From Comamonas sp. lk (GTDB taxonomy: Bacteria > Pseudomonadota > Gammaproteobacteria > Burkholderiales > Burkholderiaceae_C), in assembly GCA_945869165.1 (NCBI GenBank), contig CAMBNY010000015.1, positions 1 to 46,173 of the forward strand: a stretch of 46,173 nucleotides of DNA, written 5' to 3'. The translations under genes were made by a program, and so were the position numbers. This document shows, piece after piece, positions 40,562 through 46,173 of the stretch. The notes below the pieces were generated by a model. The model worked only from the letters and a program-made list of their open reading frames with translations, was not told the DNA's origin and did not search any database. Position 1 is the stretch's first letter; the number at the start of each line of letters is the position of its first letter.

Positions 40562-41521
40562 TTAGCGACTGCGCGCCAGCGAGGTACGCAGTCGCGGATT
40601 AGCCAACAAGCTGAGAATGTCGGCACTCAGGTTTACCAGCACATAGACCGTGGATACGATGAGCGCAATCGCCTGCACCAGGCCCAGGTCGCGGTCGGAA
40701 ATGGCGCTGACCATCAAGCGGCCCAGGCCGGGGTAATTGAACACGGTTTCTATGACCACCACGCCGCCAAGCAACCAGGCCACGGTCAGCGCCACCACAT
40801 TGATGGCTGGTAACAAAGCATTGGGCAGCACGTGGCGCAAAATCATGCGCCGGTAGGGCACGCCTTTGAGCGTGGCCATGCGCACGTAGTCGCTATCGAG
40901 CACCTCCAGCATGCTCGAGCGCACGGTGCGCAAAATATGCGCCGTCATCACCATCGCCAGCACCACGACGGGCAAGATAATTTCGGGGAAAAATGCAGAT
41001 ACCGGCGCATTGGCCGAGGCGGTCACGATGCCAGGCAACCAACCCAGCCAGCCGCTAAAAACCAGAATCAAGAGTGTGGCGGACACGAACTCTGGAATCG
41101 TCATCGCAGCAATGGCAATTGAGGACACGGTTAAATCCAGCCAACGGTCGCGCTTGAGCGCTGCTGCTATGCCCAGCGCAAAGGCCAAAGGCACGCCCAC
41201 GGCCAGCGCGCACAGCCCCAGTAGCAAAGAGTTTTTAAGCCGATCGCCCACCAGCTCACTGACCTTTTTATTGCGGTGCGCCGTCATGCCAAAGTCACCC
41301 TTGACGGCACCAGACATCCAGTACAGATACCGCGCCGTGGCCGGCTTGTCCAAGCCCAATTCTTCGCGACACACGCGCAAGGTGTCGCCCTGCGCGTCCT
41401 GCCTGAGTAGCGCGGTACAGGCGTCACCCGGCAGCATTTCCACGGCGCCAAAAATAATCAGCGACACGATGGCCACCGTGAGGCCACCAAGCAAGATGCG
41501 GCGCAATAAAAGCTTGAACAT
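40562..41521 (-). CDS. ABC permease, DppB type
   Basis: 319 residues from the ATG at 41521 (MFKLLLRRILLG); a slightly longer frame to 41536 is less typical. The start resembles the DppB opening of a positively charged N-terminus and first helix LTVAIVSLIIFGAVEMLPGD. The EAA-loop region reads MLEVLDSDYVRMATLKGVPY, and the conserved LPNALLPAINVVALTVAWLL and VVIETVFNYPGLGRLM follow. It pairs with the DppC-like permease in the inner membrane. There are about 80 nt to the binding-protein gene upstream. Confidence 0.93.
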   Translation of the reverse strand: MFKLLLRRILLGGLTVAIVSLIIFGAVEMLPGDACTALLRQDAQGDTLRVCREELGLDKPATARYLYWMSGAVKGDFGMTAHRNKKVSELVGDRLKNSLLLGLCALAVGVPLAFALGIAAALKRDRWLDLTVSSIAIAAMTIPEFVSATLLILVFSGWLGWLPGIVTASANAPVSAFFPEIILPVVVLAMVMTAHILRTVRSSMLEVLDSDYVRMATLKGVPYRRMILRHVLPNALLPAINVVALTVAWLLGGVVVIETVFNYPGLGRLMVSAISDRDLGLVQAIALIVSTVYVLVNLSADILSLLANPRLRTSLARSR

Positions 41522-41601
41522 GGTTGGGCTAGCCAAGGCGCTGCAAGACCCTTAGGCCTTGCAGGCTCCGCTCATTGGAGTGTAAGAATCAGTCAGTGGG
41601 C

Positions 41602-43083
41602 TCAGTCCACTGTGATTTTGTGCCAGCGGATCCCCATGTTTTCCACCAGGTCCAGGTTTTTCACCCGTCCGGTCGTTGCGGTAATCACAGTGGCATGGAA
41701 GCCGACCAAGGTGCCGCTATTGGCCCACAGATACTCTTGCGCTTCGATGTACTTGGCGCGGCGCTTGTCGAAATTGAGTTCGGCCCGGGCAGCGTCGAGC
41801 ATGGCATCGAACTTAGTGTCTTTGAAGAAGCTTTCATTCCACTTGGCGGTACTGCGGTACACCTCGTTGAGCGAGGTATCTGCGGGACGGTCATTCCAGC
41901 GGGTCATGCTGACCGGGCGCTTCATCCAGATTTCGTTGAAGTAACCGTCGGAGGGCACTTGCGAAATTTTCACGCGGAAACCCGCCGGTGCTACTTGCTG
42001 CTGAAAGGCCTCGGCCATAGCCGGCCACACATCTTGCAAAGTGCTTACTGGTAGCTCCAGGTCAATGCCGTTGGGGTAGCCTGCCTCAGCCAACAAAGCT
42101 TTGGCGCCGGCAATATCTTGCGCGCAGGTTTTGGTGGAGCGGTACTGGTCTTTAGGGCCGACCGGGGTATCACAGCCGATCACACCAGCGCCACCGGCTG
42201 CCAGGTCCACCATGGCTTTGCGGTCCACCGCCATGCGCACCGCACGGCGCACCCGCGGATCGTCCCAGGGCTTGGTATCGGTACGGAAAACAATGCCGCG
42301 CCAGTTGCCGGTAGGAACGTCATTGAGCGAGAAGCTACCACTGCGCTCAAGCAACTGCCGCTGCTGGCGGGTAATGCCTTGCATCAGGTCAATTTGCTTG
42401 CCCATCAAGGCCTGAAAGCGGGCCTGCTCATCGGGGATACCAATGATTTCCATCTTGGCCACGCCGGGTGGGCCGTCAAAATAATCGTTATTGGCCACCA
42501 GCACCGTCGTGCCTTGCGGGTCGAGTTTTTCGATTTTGAAGGGGCCGGTTCCGATACCGGTAGTTTTGATGGTGTCGCCCGAACCGTCAGGAACCATCAT
42601 CAACCGGTAGTCGGTCAGTACCAGGGGCATATCGGCAAACGGGGTGGTGAGTATCAGCTTGAGGGTCTTGGCATCCGGCGCCTCCACCTCTTTGATCATG
42701 GACACCGTGCCGCGTGCGGGGGACGCAATTTTCGGGTCCAGCACGCGCTTTAAGGAATACACCGCATCGGCCGAACTAAAGGCCTTGCCGTTGTGGAACT
42801 TGACGTTCTCGCGCAGCTTGAAAGTCCATTCGGTAGCCGCTGCATTAGAGGACCAACTGAGCGCCAAATCGGGTGCGGGCTTGCCGTCCATGCCGGGGCG
42901 CACCAGGCGGTTCATGATTTTTTCGGTGATGGCAAATACCCGCCCTTTGGAAATCGGGTCTACGTCCGAGGCATTGCCAAAGCCCACTTCATGGGCCTGG
43001 CGGAAGGTGCCTGACGGTGCAGCATGGACCATAGGGGCCATGCCCAGCGCAGCCAAAGCGATGGCTGTGATAAAGCGTTTCAT
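41602..43083 (-). CDS. ABC transporter substrate-binding protein, family 5
   Basis: 493 residues. The signal peptide MKRFITAIALAALGMAPMVHA is followed by APSG. The mature protein is a DppA/OppA-type (SBP_bac_5) binding protein: YSLKRVLDPK, the WTFKLRENVKFHNGKAFSSA block (given as WTFKLRENVKFHNGK), TGIGTGPFKIEKLDP, VRRAVRMAVDRKAMV and a C-terminal SLNEVYRSTAKWNES. It captures the ligand in the periplasm for the permeases and ATPase encoded downstream. The family binds peptides, opines, glutathione and nickel complexes; the ligand here is unknown but is presumably the compound broken down by the enzymes of the same unit. Confidence 0.94.
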   Translation of the reverse strand: MKRFITAIALAALGMAPMVHAAPSGTFRQAHEVGFGNASDVDPISKGRVFAITEKIMNRLVRPGMDGKPAPDLALSWSSNAAATEWTFKLRENVKFHNGKAFSSADAVYSLKRVLDPKIASPARGTVSMIKEVEAPDAKTLKLILTTPFADMPLVLTDYRLMMVPDGSGDTIKTTGIGTGPFKIEKLDPQGTTVLVANNDYFDGPPGVAKMEIIGIPDEQARFQALMGKQIDLMQGITRQQRQLLERSGSFSLNDVPTGNWRGIVFRTDTKPWDDPRVRRAVRMAVDRKAMVDLAAGGAGVIGCDTPVGPKDQYRSTKTCAQDIAGAKALLAEAGYPNGIDLELPVSTLQDVWPAMAEAFQQQVAPAGFRVKISQVPSDGYFNEIWMKRPVSMTRWNDRPADTSLNEVYRSTAKWNESFFKDTKFDAMLDAARAELNFDKRRAKYIEAQEYLWANSGTLVGFHATVITATTGRVKNLDLVENMGIRWHKITVD

Positions 43084-43137
43084 GTCTTGTCTCCTCTGAT
43101 TTTTAACACTAGCTTAGCGCTACCAAAATCCCTGCCA

Positions 43138-43149
43138 AACCGATCGGTT
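43138..43149. promoter_or_regulatory. Palindrome upstream of the importer operon
   Basis: AACCGATCGGTT is a perfect 12-bp palindrome ending 55 nt before the binding-protein ATG (43083). A candidate operator for the minus-strand unit. Confidence 0.4.
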
Positions 43150-43215
43150 CAGGGTAATTACCGGACGCCAGTGTGCATGCACGGGCAAGGGTTTTCAAAC
43201 GATTTAAAAACCGTG

Positions 43216-43241
43216 TATGGATATAAAAAAATTTATCCATA
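43216..43241. promoter_or_regulatory. Inverted repeat upstream of the importer operon
   Basis: TATGGATA and TATCCATA (43216-43223 and 43234-43241) are separated by 10 A/T bases. Together with AAACCC/GGGTTT (43259-43264, 43275-43280) this makes an AT-rich symmetrical region 130-200 nt before the importer start. It is suitable for a dimeric regulator. The remaining gap to 43537 shows no gene or recognisable element. Confidence 0.4.
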
Positions 43242-43537
43242 AAACGCTAGACGGCGATAAACCCAAGTTTTTTAGGGTTTCCCCGCAATAAAACTTGCCC
43301 ATGCGCGACCCAGGCATTTGGCGCTGAGGACCTTCTGGAGGCGCGTAGAACCCTGGTTCGCACCACCAGCGAACGCGCATGCAAGGCGCGCTCCAGGCAA
43401 TCAGTGCTTAGCATGGCTATAGGAGGGCCGGGTCCACCCACATCAGCAGCACACGTCCGACAAACCCTTTTGCCTAGACTTGGCGCAAGTTTTTTCATCA
43501 GTTTCTACGCGACACTCCCACCACGAGCACGCCCTTT

Positions 43538-44254
43538 ATGCAACGCATTCCTCTCACGCCCCACAGCCCGCGCGCGCGCCTGATCGCCATCGGCGGTGGG
43601 GGCTTTGCGCAGGGCAGCGATCCGGCCTTGGAAGCGTTTGTGCTGCGCCACGCCGCCGGTGCGGCCACCCGCATCGGCTATATCGCTACCGCCAACGGCT
43701 ATGCGGCCACGGCTATCGCGGGCTTTCACCAGCGCTTTGGCCCGCACTGTGCCCACACCACGGATATGCCGCCCGGCATGCAGGGCGCACCCGCAGCGCA
43801 GTGGCTGCAATCGCTCGATGCGGTGTTTGTAGGCGGTGGCAATACCGCGCGCCTGCTGGCGCACTGGCGCGAGGCCGGTCTGGACCGCTTGCTGCTCGAT
43901 GCGGCAGGCCAGGGCCTGCTGCTCGCTGGTGTGAGCGCCGGTGCCATGGTCTGGTTTGAAGCGGGCCTGTCAGACGCGCTGGGCGCGGGCCTGGCGCCTC
44001 TGGCCGGGCTGGGGTTGTTTCGCGGGAGTTTTTGCCCCCACTACGACAGCGAGCCGCAACGCCAACCGGCCTTGCACACCGCGATTGCCAGCGGCCAACT
44101 GCCGCGCGGCCTGGCGCTGGACGATGGCGCCGCCGTATTGCTCGATGCCAGCGGCGTGTGCGAGGTGCGCCTAGCGCGCCCGCACTGTGCGGCCTACTAC
44201 CTGCATGCGCGCTTGGGGCGCTGCCTTAGCCGCCGCCTACAAGCGTCGGTTTAA
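43538..44254 (+). CDS. Dipeptidase E-like serine peptidase (S51 family)
   Basis: 238 residues, cytoplasmic. The family pattern is clear: ARLIAIGGGGFAQ at the start, AVFVGGGNTARLL, then LLAGVSAGAMVWF with the nucleophile Ser133 in the elbow. SFCPHYDSEPQR carries His168. Asp146 lies at the spacing of the E. coli PepE triad aspartate, an inference from spacing. PepE cleaves Asp-X dipeptides; related members include cyanophycinases, so isoaspartyl or beta-aspartyl dipeptides are alternatives. The neighbouring importer runs on the other strand and may supply peptides, but no direct link is shown. The stop overlaps the convergent LysR stop by 3 nt. Confidence 0.85.
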   Translation: MQRIPLTPHSPRARLIAIGGGGFAQGSDPALEAFVLRHAAGAATRIGYIATANGYAATAIAGFHQRFGPHCAHTTDMPPGMQGAPAAQWLQSLDAVFVGGGNTARLLAHWREAGLDRLLLDAAGQGLLLAGVSAGAMVWFEAGLSDALGAGLAPLAGLGLFRGSFCPHYDSEPQRQPALHTAIASGQLPRGLALDDGAAVLLDASGVCEVRLARPHCAAYYLHARLGRCLSRRLQASV

Positions 44255-45144
44255 GCCGTGCGTGCCGATTGGGCTTCGATCCAACTACACACAGCATTGA
44301 CTTCATGCAGCGCCCGGCTGCCTGGTCGGGTAAGCAAGTGGTAGCCGCGCGGTGGTTGCAGCTCGATAGGAAACAACTGCACCAATTGCCCTGAGGCTAC
44401 ATCGTTATTCACCAGCGGGAAAGTACCCAGAATGACGCCCTGCCCTTCGATGGCGGCCTGCAAAGCATGGTTGGAATCGCGCATGATGGTTTCATGGGCA
44501 AAAGCCATGCCCTTGATACCGGCCAAGCGCAGCCAGGCATTCCACTCTTCGCGGTCCCATTGGTGGATGATGGGAAAGCGCGCCAAGTCCCCGACTTTTT
44601 TTACCGGCCCGTGCAATTTGAGCAAGGCCGGGCTGAGCACCGGCGAATAGCGCACATCAAACAAGCGGCGCGCTTCCAGGCCCGCCCAGTCGCCAATGCC
44701 CCAATCGATGCCGACCATGGCTTGCAATTGCTCAGAATTGGTGATGCGCGGACCTTGGTGAATCACCAGTTCAATCATCGGGTGGCTGCGGTAAAAGTCC
44801 GACAAACGCGGCACCAGCCAGCGCGAACCAAAAATGGGGCCGACCGCCAGGGTGACGGTTTTGCGTTTGGTGGAAATATGGTTTTCGACTTCGGCGCGGA
44901 TGTCGTCAAACGCGCGGCTGGTGACGCGGGCCAAGGATCGACCGGCATCGGTCAACATGACTTTGCGCGTCTTGCGTAAGAACAGTTGACAACCCCAATC
45001 GCTTTCGAGCTGGCGAATCTGGATGCTCACGCTGGTGGGCGTGACATTGAGCTCTTCAGCCGCCGCTTTGAAGCTGAGCAAACGCGCCGCGGCTTCAAAA
45101 GAGCGTAGGCGCGTTAATGGCAGGCGGGCGCGGGATTGGGACAT
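44251..45144 (-). CDS. LysR-family transcriptional regulator (GcvA-like)
   Basis: 297 residues. The N-terminal winged HTH (about 8-66) has LTRLRSFEAAARLLSFKAAA and the recognition helix TPTSVSIQIRQLESDWG. The effector-binding domain starts near residue 92 (VTLAVGPIFGSRWLVPRLSD). It diverges from the hydroxy-acid oxidase gene at 45317, the classical LysR arrangement, with an inverted repeat between them at 45189-45214. It therefore probably controls that gene and itself. Effector unknown, possibly the oxidase substrate. Confidence 0.93.
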   Translation of the reverse strand: MSQSRARLPLTRLRSFEAAARLLSFKAAAEELNVTPTSVSIQIRQLESDWGCQLFLRKTRKVMLTDAGRSLARVTSRAFDDIRAEVENHISTKRKTVTLAVGPIFGSRWLVPRLSDFYRSHPMIELVIHQGPRITNSEQLQAMVGIDWGIGDWAGLEARRLFDVRYSPVLSPALLKLHGPVKKVGDLARFPIIHQWDREEWNAWLRLAGIKGMAFAHETIMRDSNHALQAAIEGQGVILGTFPLVNNDVASGQLVQLFPIELQPPRGYHLLTRPGSRALHEVNAVCSWIEAQSARTA

Positions 45145-45188
45145 AGGTCACTGCAGGGGGGTGTAAGGGGCTTACGGGGAATCTTAAT

Positions 45189-45214
45189 GCACAAACATTT
45201 TTTTATGTATGTGC
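45189..45214. promoter_or_regulatory. Imperfect inverted repeat between LysR and oxidase genes
   Basis: GCACAAACAT and ATGTATGTGC match as a 10-bp inverted repeat with one mismatch and a T6 spacer. It lies in the 172-bp divergent gap, 44 nt from the LysR start and 102 nt from the oxidase start. It contains the T-N(n)-A symmetry expected of a LysR operator. Confidence 0.5.
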
Positions 45215-45316
45215 CCAAAAAAATCGCTTGTCACTGGAGCGGCCCAAGGGAGAAACTGCACTTAGAGCCTTACTTCATAGGCAAGTTTTAGCGCAGGTAT
45301 TGCCCAGCCATCCACC

Positions 45317-46173
45317 ATGCAAATTCCCTCCTCCAACCCGGCCAGGCCTACGCCTATGCGCAGCGGTGCGCAGCGCTTTGCCGATGCGGCCGACACCCGC
45401 GCCCTGGCGCAGCGCCGACTGCCGCGCATGGTGTTCGACTACATCGACGGGGCTGCAGGGCGCGAAACGGCGGCCAAGGCCAATTTGGCCGGGCTCGATG
45501 GGCTGCGCTTGTTGCCCCGCGTGCTGCAGCCCATTGAGGGCGCCAGCCTGGCGACACATTTTTTAGACCAAACCCTGGCCCAGCCCTGGGGCATTGCCCC
45601 TATGGGCATGTGCAACCTAGCCTGGCCCGGCGCCGACACCATGCTGGCGCGTGCCGCAAGCCAAAGAGGCATGCCGCTGGGCGTGTCCACCGCCGCCTCC
45701 ACCAATTTGGAGACCCTGCGCCGCTTGAGCGCGGGCCAAGCCTGGTTTCAGCTCTACGTGACGGGCGGCACTGACGCAGCGCTGGCGCTGGCAGACCGTG
45801 CGGCGCAGGCGGGTTACCGACATTTGATCTTGACGGTGGATGTGCCCAAAGTGGCGCCACGTCCACGCGATGTGCGCAATGGTTTTGCCATGCCGCTGCG
45901 CCTGGGTCCGGCGCAGTATTGGGACTTTGCCCTGCATCCGGCTTGGTCGCTGTCCACGCTGTGGGCCGGTGTTCCACGCACGGCTAATTTTTCGGGGCAG
46001 GCCGCCTTTGACCGCTATGCCAGCCGCGCCGGTGCCAACTGGGAATTTTTAGACCGATTGCGAGCGCACTGGAAGGGCCACCTCATCGTGAAAGGGGTCT
46101 TGCATCCACAAGATGCCGTACGTATTCGCGATGCCGGTGCCGACGCGGTCTATGTATCCAACCACGGCGGGCG
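45317..46173 (+). CDS. FMN-dependent alpha-hydroxy-acid oxidase/dehydrogenase (partial)
   Basis: 285 codons are visible from the ATG at 45317; the frame is still open at the window end. The N-terminal FMN_dh block is RMVFDYIDGAAGRETAAKAN followed by GLRLLPRVL. WGIAPMGMCNLAWPGAD, MPLGVSTAASTNLE, WFQLYVTGG, LILTVDVPKVAPRPRD and LIVKGVLHPQDAVR follow, ending with YVSNHGGR. That last motif contains the catalytic histidine conserved in L-lactate dehydrogenase, glycolate oxidase and mandelate dehydrogenase. It would oxidise an L-2-hydroxy acid to the 2-oxo acid, at the membrane or in the cytoplasm depending on the missing part. It diverges from a LysR gene. Which hydroxy acid it uses cannot be told. 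Confidence 0.93.
   Translation, partial: MQIPSSNPARPTPMRSGAQRFADAADTRALAQRRLPRMVFDYIDGAAGRETAAKANLAGLDGLRLLPRVLQPIEGASLATHFLDQTLAQPWGIAPMGMCNLAWPGADTMLARAASQRGMPLGVSTAASTNLETLRRLSAGQAWFQLYVTGGTDAALALADRAAQAGYRHLILTVDVPKVAPRPRDVRNGFAMPLRLGPAQYWDFALHPAWSLSTLWAGVPRTANFSGQAAFDRYASRAGANWEFLDRLRAHWKGHLIVKGVLHPQDAVRIRDAGADAVYVSNHGG

Overview
The window looks like a chromosomal segment of a betaproteobacterium, most likely Burkholderiales/Comamonadaceae. The reasons are GC-rich coding sequence, a solitary TTT-type (Bug) substrate-binding protein, GcvA-like LysR regulators, and many copies of a dispersed palindromic element that reads as NPVIASAAKQSI / GSPRRCAPRDDG when translated. The genus is an inference. 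No rRNA, tRNA, CRISPR array, transposase or integrase was seen.

Layout. 0-1.7 kb: a LysR regulator, a palindromic repeat, an 8-bp tandem repeat and a small secreted protein. 1.8-9.1 kb (minus): a complete chaperone-usher fimbrial operon, read from 9.1 kb downwards: two paralogous pilins, a minor subunit, a PapD-type chaperone, an outer-membrane usher and a tip adhesin. It is visibly richer in A/T than the rest of the window. 9.5-15.3 kb (plus): GlcD-type FAD oxidase, a Bug protein, malonyl-CoA synthetase and a class I/II aminotransferase, separated by dispersed repeats. 15.6-18.9 kb: a biotinyl-carboxyltransferase fusion gene diverging from an asparaginase II family gene. 19.4-21.9 kb (minus): choline-sulfatase, then a decaying stretch with repeats and two gene fragments. 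21.9-23.0 kb (minus): an atypical SDR and a DUF1330 protein. 23.3-30.9 kb (plus): an acyl-CoA degradation operon with carboxylase beta and alpha subunits, a GST-like protein, two acyl-CoA dehydrogenases and a beta-keto acid cleavage enzyme, followed by a small secreted protein. 31.4-43.1 kb (minus): a long, tightly packed set of genes. In transcription order it holds a peptide/opine-type ABC importer, an Ldh2-family dehydrogenase, an MttB-family protein, a ketopantoate-reductase-like protein, a fumarylacetoacetase-like protein, a CoA-binding protein and MetY. 43.5-46.2 kb: a dipeptidase E homologue, a LysR regulator and a divergent FMN-dependent hydroxy-acid oxidase cut by the window end.

How it works together. 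The 23-31 kb operon fits degradation of a branched or unsaturated acyl-CoA by biotin-dependent carboxylation, resembling the Atu/Liu logic without being a complete copy of either. The 33-43 kb genes look like an uptake-and-catabolism unit for an unknown small compound; an MttB-family protein without a visible corrinoid protein makes a methylated amine an attractive but unproven guess.

The most notable observations are: a dispersed palindromic element lying in frame inside the linker of the biotinyl-carboxyltransferase fusion (17255-17369); an usher with what looks like a duplicated C-terminal domain; four tandem in-frame start codons made by a 9-bp repeat (33236-33271); and the MttB-containing catabolic unit.
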